Positions 51,448 to 63,781 of a stretch of 64,000 nt of DNA are shown here, one piece after another. The notes below the pieces were generated by a model that was given only the letters and a program-made list of their open reading frames with translations, was not told the DNA's origin and did no database searches. The position numbers were made by a program, and so were the translations under genes. Location of the stretch: contig OZ038323.1 of NCBI GenBank assembly GCA_964035795.1, positions 4,144,079-4,208,078 on the forward strand, written 5' to 3'. Source of the DNA: Pterobdella sp. o SKG-2022 (taxonomy: Eukaryota > Annelida > Clitellata > Hirudinida > Piscicolidae). Within the stretch, counting starts at the first letter, position 1, and the number at the start of each line of letters is the position of its first letter.

Positions 51448-52555
51448 ATATTTTTGTTCAAAAATCTCTATCTATTTTTAATTTTATTTATTCCTTCAAT
51501 TCATGTTTGATTTAATTGACTTGTTTTTTTAAAATCAATTTTCATATTTCTAGGTTTTAATAGTTTTATCTTACTTGAAGTTAATTAATTTTATTTTTCG
51601 GTTATTTCAATTAAATTATTTTCATGTTAACCACAATAATCAAAAATGTAGATAACATTCAAAAATTTATTTCCGTGAAAAAATAAAAGTTATAAAATAG
51701 ACTTTAATTTATGATAATACTAAAAAAATCTTTATCAAAAGTTTAAAAAACTTTCTAAAATTTCAACTCTTTAACGAAATCTCTTTAGAAAAATAATTAA
51801 TGAAAATTTTTCATAAACTATCGAAAAATTGGACACTATATGAAAGAATTGTTTAATACATTGCTTCCAATATACACATAGTAAATATTATTAAAGATAT
51901 ATAACGCTAATCTAATATAAATATGACACAATATTAACTATAATGTTTGACTGATGTGAGTCAAGAAGTTTTAAGATATTTTTATGATTAGCTTTTGAGC
52001 ATAACATTAATGGAAATCTGATTATGTTTATAAGAGTCGAAACTTATCAAATAAGATCAAGTTGTGATGCACTGCTATGATAATAAAATGAGATGATACT
52101 ATTTGGAACACTAATAAATTTAAAGAAAGTTTCATATAAAAAATGACTATAGAGCAATCCTATAATTTGTTATTCAAATCTACCTATATAACAACACAAC
52201 CTTCAAATGAAGTTAATCATTTTACAACCTTACATCACAAACACATACCACAAACTTTCACACTATTGACCTGTGATAAAGTAGCATTTAGGTGCGAGAC
52301 ATAATGAAAACTATTGCCAGTTTTATAAGAGGCTTTTTGCATACATAAACATGTCTTGATTGTATGGGCAGCTTGTTTTGGTTAGTTGAATCTTGTTTTT
52401 CAGTGTTGTTTCATAATGGGGAGATTTCGCCGAGGTTTTTGATATATTATCTGATCTGGTTATTGGTTGAAATTTAATGTTGTCAATTAGACGTTCTATC
52501 GGATACACTATATGAGTTATTTAACACATATTCATAAGTTGAGTCTGAGCACCAT
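51448..52555. other. Intergenic region
   Basis: This holds the 3' UTR of the receptor and the upstream region of the AF9/ENL homologue. A stretch at 52260-52500 is somewhat GC-richer, with an open minus-strand frame of 61 codons but no family resemblance. No other feature was seen. Confidence 0.5.
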
Positions 52556-55500
52556 ATGGAAGAGATAGACAAACCAAAAAGAAACAGAGTTGAAATTTAC
52601 AAGAGAACAATAGTATTGCCATATAAACCTACAAAACACGATTCTAGAAACTTTGATTCCTACGACCATACCAATTGCAATCTCTCAGATGTTTCGAAAC
52701 AGAATGATTCTGGTGTATCTTTCAGTCACTCAAAGTCTTCTTTAACTTCGTCATTTTTTTCTCAATCTCCATCGTTTTTGTTAGGATCAAAAAGCGTTGG
52801 GTCTAGGACAAGTCATTTGAGAAAACATTCAAACAAAAGTTGCAAGGTTAAACTTCATTATTAAAATTTACACCTCAAAGACCGATTAAGTTTTAGATTT
52901 TTATATCTACCTAAAGTTGTGATCTTATAATTAAATCACTTTAAATAATTTTATAGCATTGTGTTCAAATAACTTTGGAACTCGGACATACCGCCAGATT
53001 AAACAGGAACACAAGGTAGGTCCAATCAGTATTTGAAATAACATAATCCTAAACTTTAATGATTTTTATTATTAAAACGTCAAGTGTTCAAGGGACACAT
53101 GAGTGGTGTATGTGGGTGAGGTGTTTAAATGGCTGGAAAGTGGATGTTAGTGATCAAGTGTTTGACAGAGTCGATTTCAAGCTGCATAAAAGCTTCAAAA
53201 ACCATAATATAGGTGACTTAATAATTCTAACTTAAGCATTCTGAAACAAAAGTGTATTTATGGACCATTTTTCAATTGAAGAAACCTAATTAGAAGGTTT
53301 AAGTTCGTTATTTTTTTACTTCAAAGATTTCCTGTTTGCATTTTATTTGCATTCTCATTGATATTTAAATTTTACATTCTTCGATTCATAATTAGTTAGT
53401 TAACATTCCCTTGAAGTTCCTTATCTTAGCAGATAGAAAAAAAAAACGATGTATAAGTATATAAAATACTTTGAAACTATGAATTTAATAAAAACATGTA
53501 TACTATGGAAGCTTAAAAATATTAACCTAATAAAAATAATAGTAGAAAACTTTGTATAACGTTAATGTCATACGCATAATACAAGATGATGAGAGACAAT
53601 TGTATCGCAATTAATCACCTATCGTTATTTATGCTTGTGTTTGAAAGTTTTAGGAGTGTATGCATTATGCTAAACACATGTATGTATATATACGTATACA
53701 TGCATACTATTATTAACACATAAATAAGATAGTTAACACTTAATTTCAGTCAAGTTTACTTCTCCCTTTCGAATTGAGGGTCCTGCTTTTGCTTCGTTCG
53801 ACATTTTCGTTGTTCTAACTTTTAAAAAAGATTATTTGGGTACCACATTTGAAAAAAGTTTTTGTGCTTCTTCTCACAGAAACAAATTCGTTTTTCTTGG
53901 AAGACAGAATATAAATTCCCCATTTAAAAACTTCACTACCAACTTGAAAAGTACGACGCCAGTAAAAAACACGAGAGACGATTCTTTTCAGTCGTTGAGA
54001 CTAAAGTTTAAATACGACCTCAATTTGAATGTAGTGAAGAATATTCAATCAGCGAGGTACGAGAAACTCACCATTGTTAATACGTCATTCTCGTTCAGAA
54101 ACTTTTTGAAAAAAGTTGGAGCTGTAAGTGATATTTTTTTTAAAATTTTGAAATATTTATCAATTGCTATGTAAGTTGCCAAAACACATTACTACAATGA
54201 ACCATAAGTTCGTATTAAATTACGGATTCAAACATCAAATTTTAGGTAGAGTTATTAAAGTCCAAAGGAGCACTGAAAAATTGCGCTTCATGCTTTCCAT
54301 CAAATTCATTTACCAGTGAAGATAGTCAAAGAAAAACTTTGAAACCAAAACAGAAGTATATATAATAATTTATTAAACTAGAATTTCATTTATAAATTTC
54401 TTCCAGCACTAGTATAGAGACTCCAAAATACTCAAAAGTTGAAAGATCTCATCACTCTAAAACTGTTTCATCAGACAAGTTCAGTTTAATTATCAATAGC
54501 CCATCAAAATCTGAAGGAAACATCTTTGCAAACTGTGACCCTTCTCTTGATTCTCCTTCTTGGAACAAATTAAATCCACGAGATAATAATTTTTTTGGAA
54601 ATATTTTAGAAAAAACAAACATGAATAACCCGAGTTTTATGCCTTATAACAATAGCTTTGGTATGAACCACTCGAAACTAGTTAAAACCACTAAACGGGG
54701 GAAGCCAGCAACACTAAGAAATATTGAAAATGAAATTCATAGATCGCATAACCAAGATTTTTGGTCTGATGACAAAGAGGATTTTATGGATAATAGTTAT
54801 AAAACCGATAATCGATTACACAATAACGATGTGGTTAATAACTACCAACATAACCCAAACTTTGGTATGAATCAAATGCCCCATAGGTTTCAAAATATAC
54901 CTAGTATACATAACAAAGAGAATGTTTGTTTGATGCAGAGAGATATGAAAAACAACATAATTGATGCTGGTTATAATGCTAACTCTAACCCCAATATGAG
55001 GTTTCAAGGCTTAGACAATAATAAAAATATACCCTTTAATAATGAAAATAATGCACTAACCAATTATAATCCTAGGCAAATAAATCAGAATACAATGCAA
55101 AACCCCAATGCAATTAGAAACCCCATTCAACCTTATGGCAATCATCCGCACAGATCACATGTTAACACTCATTCAGAAGTAATCATCCTTGACTCTGAAC
55201 CAAATACTAATAACCTGACAGATTATTCAAGAACGTTTCAACAACATAATAAGTACGATTCGTTTTCCAATCGCAGTCCAATTGAGAGAAATCAACTCAC
55301 TTTCGGAAATAGAGCTTCAATTAACATACGGCCGAATGATTATTCTTCTAATATTGAGAACCCAAACAGGTTTCAGCCAACCCCTCCGTTTCAAAACATC
55401 AACCGATCTAGGTTTGAGATACAAAACAGCCATATATCACAGACAAGACCAATAATCCCTTCTAACAATTTCAATCAACTCCAGAATCCAACTAGTTTCA

Positions 55501-56657
55501 ATCCTAATTTTAACAATCCAAGATACCAACCAAGCCCTATTGTGAACTTTCCATTAAATTCTCCTGGATTTGCCATGGATTGGAGTAATACGATGGAAGC
55601 TCCTAATGATGAAGATGACGATTGTTCTGAAAGTAGTTCAGAAAGTGACTCAGATGATGTCCTTCTCATAAGGAGAGATTATGTTGAAGAAGATAAAATA
55701 GCTAATAAGTATCATTCGAATCGACATTCATATGTATCTAAACAGAATATTAACAATGATTATAGTGGAAATAAACCTAAAAGAACCTACAAAAAAAGGA
55801 AATATGAAGATGAAGACCCCGATTGGAAGGAAAGAAAAGAATTCACTGATGAAGGTAGCAAAAGTGAAACTAACAGTTTCTATAAAGATGAAAATGGATT
55901 TCTTGTAAAAAAAAGAAAAAAATATAAGCCTAGAGAAAAATATCATATGGTTAACGGAGTGCTAGTTAAAAAAATATGGGGTCGGCCACCGAAGAAGAAG
56001 AAAGAAAATGAAGTAAATATAGAAAGCAATTCAGAATCCAAAAATACTTTTTCTCGTGCAAAATCTCAAAACATTCAAACAGAGAATAACAAAAACTCCG
56101 AAAAATTTGAGAGTTACCAAGAGAATAAAGATGATTGGGGAAAAGTGAAAAAGAAAGCTTTTGAAGAACTAATCGGTGTACAAAATGACAAAGAAAATGC
56201 CACGAATGATGAAAGCTCTGAAAAGGTTGATACAAGTCGAAAATCATCTGCGGGCAACCAATTTGAAGCGTGTAACACAACGAACATTGTCAATGAAATC
56301 ATACAAAATGATGATCCAGCTAAACCTGAAGATACGTCGACAACAAGTGAAAAGATTGACAATGAAAGCAATACTAAAGTCGAAAAGCTCGAAGTGAAAA
56401 GTGAAAATGAAGATAGAAATATTTCAAATAATCATGATACTTTTCAACTTGTAACTGAAGGAGTGAATGAAGAAGATCTTTTTAAAATACAAGACAAACT
56501 CGCCAATCTCACAGACCCTGAAATGCTCAGAAAAGTTGTAAATATCATTGATGCTAATGGTTCGTATAACGTGGAGGCTTCTAGCTTAGATATTGATTTA
56601 TATACACTCAGTGCCGATATTGTTAACAATTTATTAGTAACTTTAGATCTAAAATGA
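52556..56657 (+). CDS. MLLT3: AF9/ENL-type YEATS protein (super elongation complex)
   Basis: Six exons (52556-52846, 52957-53015, 53085-53212, 53750-54123, 54246-54355, 54407-56657) join in phase to 1070 aa. The first 97 residues are Ser-rich and unusual, since vertebrate AF9/ENL start almost at the YEATS domain. YEATS runs from about 98: VQITLELGHTARL, THEWCMWVRC, DFKLHKSF, SPFRIEGPAFASF, then an insertion of about 45 residues before LRLKFKYDLNL and EKLTIVNTSFSFRNFLKKVG. The middle is Asn-rich, followed by an acidic Ser/Asp patch, Lys-rich blocks and WGRPPKKKK, an AT-hook-like motif. The last 60 residues form the ANC1-homology domain (LRKVVNIIDANGSY, SLDIDLYTL), which in AF9/ENL binds AF4 and DOT1L. 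MLLT3 and MLLT1 cannot be separated here; the symbol stands for the ancestral pair. Confidence 0.9.
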
Positions 56658-57256
56658 ACCAGTAATTAGTTTCTCGTTTCAGTTTTTTACGAATTTACTT
56701 TTAAAGTTGATTTTCAGGTGTTTGAACTTGAAATTTTCTAAATTTAATTTTGCTTTGAAACTTTCGAGAGTTATATTTGATCATCAAATCTCATTTAATT
56801 TTTTCAAAACTGCGACAATGAACAAATTTGTTCAGTAATTTATTTTTGACAAAAACATCAGTCATCATGAAAGAAAATTATACATGCCAAAGCAATCCAA
56901 TCAGATAACGAAGTCAGCTATTTTCATTTTAATATCTTTCTATCATTTCAAATCATCTTTTTACTAAAATTAAAAAATTAAAATTTTCCATCAGTAACAG
57001 ACGTTTGTAAAATAAAATTTTGAAAATCTAATTATTATTCAGGCTTCATATCGAAAAGAAACAAACTTTAATACATATAAATAAATTCATCGCAACTTAT
57101 CTGATCTGCATTACCAACAAACAGGCAAAAAAAAAGCTGGAACTGTCTTCTACTGCTTTCTTTAATAGTCAAATTCTATTTTGATTTTATTGCGTTATTA
57201 CTTTCAATTTAATTCGTTCACCCGGCAGCAAGTATTAGTAATACAGCCGCTGACAT
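56658..57256. other. 3' intergenic space between convergent genes
   Basis: The AF9/ENL gene and the homeobox gene end towards each other here. AT-rich; no further feature supported. Confidence 0.6.
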
Positions 57257-58215
57257 TCATTTGAACACCTTTTCCATACCAGTTTTCCTCCATTTGGCTC
57301 TACGATTTTGAAACCAAACCTTTAATTCAATTTTGATGTAAATACTTTTAGTCTTGAACTTTATAATAAAAATTTAATTTCATGATGAAATATCCGGATT
57401 ATTTTTAATCGACGTTTTATGCATTTTAATGGCGTTATACAATAGTTAATCCTTTTAGATAACCAATGACGCTACCATAAAACCAACTTGGATTCTGGAC
57501 TCCGAAACTCCTAATAAAAGCGCCAAGTCTTCCCTCTCGGTGAGGTCAGGGTAGTGAGTGGACAAAAAGGTTTTCTCTAGCTTGTCTAATTGACCTGCAT
57601 TGTATGTGGTTCTCTTCCGTTGTTTAGGTTTTTTCACTTTTGAAAGTTCAATCGTTTTGCCTACCTTTTGAAATTTTTTTTTTGTTAATGTTGGCTTGCA
57701 CTAAAAAGAAGATAATAGGTTGCATAAAGTGGAACACAGTATGATTACGTATAACTCCATTCAAATAAAATTATAACGACGATAAACGATAGTTATGACG
57801 AAATCAAAGAAGTTTATGAAAATGATTTACCTCTACACCAACTTCATCGCACGCGTTCTTTGGCGCTTTGTCCCAATTTACTACATGAAAAATGTATGGT
57901 TTTAAACAATAAAACTAATAAAAATATTTTCAATATTGAGATTAACCTACCCGGGTTTTGATAAAGTCCTTTACACGTAGTTGAGCTGTAACGGTTGTTG
58001 AAGTTTTGGTATTGATAATAAAAAAGTATTTTCTTGCTTTCACCGCGGCAAGGATCCATGAAAAACTCTTCGTTTGAAGATGAAAAAGTATTTTTTTTGT
58101 TATGCTTCTTATTGACAACCTTCTGAGTAGAGGTTGTTAGAAAATTTTGCATCTTGAAAACGCCACTTCTTTGTATGTTTTTTGAATTATTTTCATTGAA
58201 ATTATAATAATTCAT
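57257..58215 (-). CDS. PRD-class homeodomain transcription factor
   Basis: Four exons are read on the minus strand: 58215-57951, 57880-57831, 57664-57488 and 57319-57257. They give 184 aa. The homeodomain covers about residues 119-178 and numbers cleanly: R5, L16, F20, W48, F49, N51 and R53 are all present. Position 50 is glutamine, and THYPD lies at 23-27. The intron falls between positions 46 and 47, the classic PRD-class site. Only eight residues follow the homeodomain (ending GMEKVFK), and the N-terminal half is Asn/Lys/Ser-rich without a paired domain or a recognisable octapeptide. Q50 and THYPD place it among paired-like (PRD-class) factors, but its substitutions do not point to one named family; it may be a divergent lineage-specific gene. 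It is a DNA-binding nuclear regulator by homology. Confidence 0.88.
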
Positions 58216-58675
58216 TTTTTTCAGTTTGAGAAAATAAACTGAGATTGATACATAACTCTAAATAGTTAGCAAACAAATTAAATTTCTAAGCTTTTCAAAT
58301 CGCTCACTTATGTACTTGTCTCACAACTTTCTCCATGGCTTCTTTGACACCTTTCTAATCTTCTTAAATTAAAAAGCCAGAATTATTTTTTGTCTCAGTT
58401 ATCAAAATTTTAATGTATACAAAGTATCGATTAATATGAATTATTTAAACAAATAGGTTTGAGTTTTTTAAGTAAAAATAGTAATAAATAATATTTATCG
58501 CGCCTCTCTTGCCTTTTAGAGTTCTTTTAAACATGTTGAAAACTTTATGTTTGAAATAATTTTATTTTTAAAACCTACCTCTATCGATGAAAATTCAGTA
58601 TCAAAACTAGTATATTTGGTGCAACTTAATTTTAAAAACTTACCTAATTAACTTTTACTCAATCCAAACTGCAGA
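58216..58675. other. Divergent intergenic region between homeobox and TAF5 genes
   Basis: This 460-bp stretch separates two starts on opposite strands and should carry both promoters. AT-rich; no motif stood out. The TAF5 start is preceded by CAATCCAAACTGCAGA. Confidence 0.5.
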
Positions 58676-60368
58676 ATGATGTCTCTCCAAAGAAAACCTG
58701 CCAAAACTTCAAGAATTGCACTTTTTTTGGATGCTTACATCAAAAAAAGAAGAATAGTAATATTAAATTTATAGTTTCATTACTTCAATTATCAAATTTT
58801 CAATTACTAACCAATCAAAATATCGTCAAAGTTTAATACTAATATATCTTTTAACAATGTAGCGTTAATATTGAAAAATAAAAAAACTCATTACCAAGGA
58901 TAATCTTGCAGCTGATGAAAGAAAAGAACTAACAACTCTAACACAAAGCAAGGAGGAACTAGTTCGTCAAATAGTGATGGAGAAAGCCATAAATAACAGC
59001 AATGTGTTATCATACGCCTGCACCAAGTACGATGCACAATCTAACCTAGACCAGTATCAGCAGTGAGAAGATATTTTTATATACCATTTAAAGTCTGTTT
59101 TCTTATCTTTTACTTCATAATACCTCCTAATGTGCTAACTTATGATCTTTTACTTGCTCTCAGCTCTTTAGCATCTTTCCCTCTCATTTCTATGCTGAAT
59201 CTGCTTTTCTTTTCTCTGTTCTTTCTTTTGAAACTTTCTTCCCTCTAATCTCAAACCTTCTTCTTATTCTATTTTTCTTGAAAAGCTTAAAATCTTTCTC
59301 TTCAATCAGTTCATAGCAGAGCACATTTGAACTATGTGTAAGAGACCCAATATAAATTACTCACTATTTGTATCTTACTTATTTTATAACTTAAAATTGA
59401 GCTGTGATAAATATTGGAGATTGGATACTCTGAAAAGAATAATATTGAAAAATTGAAGATTTTTTCAAGTACTAAAAATTTTTTGCAAGATTAGTTTATG
59501 ATTATTATTATTATTGACTTATCAATGTAATTTACTATTATGATAAAAACAATTTGACAATAATTTATGTAATATCAAAAAACTTTAATACTTCCATAAA
59601 ATTCAAAAAAATCATAGTTTTTAGATAAGAATATAATTTTCCCAAGGTTAGAAAACTTCATATTGAACCAACACAAAAATGAAATCTCATCTACAAATAT
59701 CATCAATATAAAACAAGAAAATGGAGATTCTATAGATGTTAAACGTAAGTCCCTTTATTTTAAATTATTTTGAATTATATGCCTTTTATTCATAGTTCAA
59801 GCTAATATTTATCAATATAACAATCGACTATGCTTTAAATAATTGTTTAAAATGTGATTCATTCTGAATATGAATCATGTTCAAACATAAAATCAAAATA
59901 GTTACAAAATCTCAAAGCATAGTAGTCACAAAATCTATTCATTTTCCACCACCAACCAGCCCAGCAACAAGCATCCACCCAGCCATTAGGACTAGACAAA
60001 CTCTATTCAACCAACTCATTATTCTCAAACCTCCTTTTTCCAGCTTTCCAGCATACGTTTATTGATTTTCTTATCAATGGATATAAAGTTGATGGTAGGT
60101 TAATTTTTCAGTCTTATTCTTGTTGTTTTATCATGTTATCATTATGTTATTGTATATTTTCCAATAATTTTTTGTCATTATGTAAGCATTTATCAATAAT
60201 ATAGTAAAGAAATAAAAATTAAATAATAAAAATTAAAAAAATAAATAATTTTTATTTTTATCATTGTTTCTTTTTAAAACTTGTAGCTTTAGAGTTTTTG
60301 AAGCAGAAAGAACCTCTTTTCAATGATGAGAAAAACTACAAGTATCTGAGAGACATCACTGGTGAGAT

Positions 60369-60437
<69 letters not shown>

Positions 60438-63400
60438 TGTGTGTGAAGATATATAATAAAAATCAAAAACAATAAGAACAATAATCATAATAATAGTGAA
60501 AATAATAATAATAATATTATTATTTTTATTATTAAAAAAAATATAATAGGGATATTTAATAAATCATACATACTCCAAGGCACAGCAAAAAAGACCCTTG
60601 ATGAAGATGAAAGACCATTGAAAATCAACACTAAAGATCTCAACCAGTATATATATGACATGAAGTGGGTGTGGCTGGGAGAGCAATATTGAAGTGTTTG
60701 ATTGATTGGTATATGTTAAAATTCTAAAATATATTTAATTTTCATGGATACAAGACTGGTGGAGGAAAATCTTGAATAATTTTTATATAAGCACAAATTC
60801 TCTAGAAGCTAATCAACTTAATATTGTATATTTAAAAAAACATTTGAGCATGCACTACAAACCAAAATGTGTATTTTAAAAACTAAATTAACTGTATAAA
60901 TGTGCTGTTTTAAACTGGCTCATTATACATACTGATAACCATGACGTAACACAGGACAAAGAAATACAAAGTATCATTACCTGAAGATCAGTTCACTAGT
61001 CTTATGGCCTTTCTCAAGGTTTGAAATTTATTGCTTTTCTTTTTATTGTTGTCTCTTATTACTTTAGCTAATGAACATAATTATCATTGTTTTACGCCTG
61101 GTTTTCATGCTAGCATGGGTTTGGTATAATGCATTATACTTTCGTTATATATGTGAAAGTGGAAAAGTTACTAACACACACACACGTGGAAACCATCATG
61201 AGATATGTTAGATACTCGGTTCATGAAATAAATTCAAACAATATTGGTGAAGCAAACCATGCTTGCATGCAAACGAACCTCAAACGAGGATGATGTTGAC
61301 ATTGGCAAGATCTTTAACATCACAACCTCCCACTTGATGCTAATATTGACAGGGCTTAACACACACAACCTCTCACAGTCACAAGACAGCATGTTCTTAG
61401 TGCAGATCATCAATCGACATATGGATCTAGTGGGTCTGTGGGGCTTTTCATGTTTTTAGTTTGAATATTTTTTTTGATTGATTGATTAAACTTGGTCATA
61501 CTATGAATTATGATATTCAAATATACAATTTAGATTTTCTAAACAAACAAAGCTATACATAATAATTAACTAAACTAGCCTATCAACATAAACGATTTTA
61601 AATCGTTAAAACTATACATGGTTTTAAATTCCATACTCCTATTTACTGAAGGTTGCCAGATTTTTCCACTAACAATATATAATGATTACATTCATAATAA
61701 TAGTATTTGATCTCATTATGCAGTGACAACTGATGAAGATGAGACAGGTAGTGGCCCATATGACTTGAACAATGGGGCATCAATGGAAGTTGGAGGTGAT
61801 GAGAAGAATGGGAGCAAGGATGTCAAGCATGACGATTCAGATAGGAGGATTAAGAAAGAAACTAACCCAAAAGAAAGTTTGGGTGGTAATAATGAAGAAA
61901 TAGAGAAAAGGCTGGGTGAGTTGTATGCACAAGACTCTACATCCTTACCACTGTTTCTTAAGCTCTCATTTTGCAACATTAACAAAGGGTAACGATTTAA
62001 TGAAATAATGATTTTTTTTGCACATCTACCCAAAGTTTCCATAGATTTCAAATGTATCAATAAATACAAAAATTTTAACAACAGAGACAAAATCCTGATT
62101 ACTTATATATAATCTCATGCACTCTCCAAAAGTCTGACACAAGTGAAGATAACAGATGATGGTGACAAGGTAGTGGCTGCCTACGAAGACAGCACTATCA
62201 ACCTCTGGTGTGGACTGCAGTCCCAAGTGGATACTGAGGCTCACAGGTTGGCGTGATTTCAATACTTTTGGGTGCTTAAAATCAGTTTTGTTCTTATATA
62301 TGGAATTATTATTGTCAGCCCGTATAGCTTAGAGGTAGAGCATTAGGCTAATTATCTAAAGTTACCGGGTTTGATCCCGCGTGGTCCAACAATAAGCACC
62401 TGTTCCACAGTGTGTTTTCGCTACATTAAATTTTTAGCAAACGCTTTGATCTATAAGGAAAAGTGCTTTATAAATACTCCATTACATTACATACATTACA
62501 TTACTATGCATTATTATCAAGTTTCTGTAGATATTTATTGCAGTAAAATTTTGCGAGAGTTTACATAAACATGAATTCAAAAAATTTGTTTCAATCGTTG
62601 TCATATGGCTAATCATGACACATCATAATCACCCATGCCAGTTTTAACCACAACAGCTACTCCACCTACCAGGCCAGTATCACTGAAGGGGCATTCAAGG
62701 GTGGTATATGATGCAGAGTTCATGGGAAGTAACTCCGAGCACTTCATATCCTCCTCAGGCGATCAAACAGGTACAGGCATTTTATGGTTAATTGTTTCTA
62801 TTGTTCATAACCCTTTTAAACTTGTTTGGAGTTTTTTCATATTTCTAAACGATGATGATCATGTGACGAAATAAGGATGAAGTTTTTCTTTTCATATTTG
62901 AAAGTATTAACTATTTGAAATTATAATGATGATTTAATAAACTCATTTTTACACAAAAAAATACTGTAAATACTATAAAATCCTTGAGACTTCCATACAA
63001 CTTCAATTTTAGTTCGTCTATGGAGGGTGGACAAGGAGGATAGTATAGTGGCGTACAGGGGGCACACTGCTGAAGTTGTGTCTGTGGCCGTGAGGTTGGG
63101 GGGGAGAAGTTTTAATGTTTCATTATTTTTCTCTATTTCTGCGTCTTCATTTTATATCTTGGAACCATATAACTTGATGTTATATATCAATAATAAGTTT
63201 GTATACTTCACTTGATAATATGAGTTCGACTTCCGTGAATCTTCATGTTGTCTGTTGTTAAAAGTGTGTGACTTGAATGATTATTTATCAGCCCCATAGG
63301 AGGACAGTTCAGTTCTGCTTCATGCGACAACACTAGCAAGCTTTGGTGTTGTGATCGAGTCTATCCTCTGCGTAGTTTCATTGGACACACAAAAGCTGTT

Positions 63401-63781
63401 AACGTTAGAGGCTGTTTAGTTCATTGATATGAAGTTTCGAATATAGATAAAGCGTAAATAAAAAGCATAAATCTTTTTGTTCTAATTAGAATTCAATAGA
63501 TTTTACTTTTTGATACTGAATTATGAACTTAAAAAAAACATCCAGCTTCTCCAAGTTCTTATTGTCCAATTTTTGCAACATCATCAGTAATATTCAAGCT
63601 GTAATTTTTTGCTTAATGAACGTATTTAAAAACTTCTGATAACTCGAAGTTATCTATTAAAATTATCATAAGATTATCATTGCATCAAATAGAGGGTTAC
63701 ATTCCATCAAAACGGCTGTTATCTGGCATCCTCGAGCAACGATGGAGTGGTCAGAATGTGGGATGTTAATGCCGTTGGGAG
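58676..63781 (+). CDS. TAF5: TFIID subunit TAF5 (WD-repeat), runs off the window
   Basis: Fourteen exons were found: 58676-58756, 58899-59062, 59647-59744, 60044-60094, 60287-60361, 60580-60664, 60955-61018, 61253-61433, 61724-61988, 62133-62246, 62642-62770, 63013-63094, 63292-63403 and 63693-63781. They encode about 530 aa so far. A LisH-like start (ALFLDAYIKKRRI) precedes the NTD2 domain (FQHTFIDFLINGYKVDALEF). The WD40 propeller begins at LTQVKITDDGDKVVAAYEDS and continues with KGHSRVVYDAEF, GDQTVRLWRV, RGHTAEVVSV, DNTSKLWCCD and NDGVVRMWDV. TAF5 scaffolds TFIID, and in some species SAGA; TAF5L is the alternative. The exon 10/11 junction does not match in phase (2 versus 1), so a small exon may be missing in the intron that holds a SINE. 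Exon 8 is poorly conserved. Further propeller exons lie beyond 64000. Confidence 0.8.
60370..60445. repeat. (GT)n microsatellite in a TAF5 intron
   Basis: About 37 GT units with one GTTT interruption, directly after the exon 5 donor (GTGAGA at 60362). Confidence 0.95.
62317..62503 (+). mobile_element. tRNA-derived SINE, copy 4 (most complete)
   Basis: The head GCCCGTATAGCTTAGAGGTA has an A box, GGGTTTGATCCC as the B box and an anticodon arm with a substituted loop (TAGGCTAATTATCTA). It is followed by CCTGTTCCACAGTGTGTTTT, then GCTACATTAAATTTTTAGCA and ACGCTTTGATCTATA. Only this copy keeps a 3' tail: AAGTGCTTTATAAATACTCC and then CATTACATTACATACATTAC. The AAGTGCTTTATAAAT tail followed by a short simple repeat is typical of many animal SINE 3' ends. 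It lies in a TAF5 intron in sense orientation. Confidence 0.88.
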
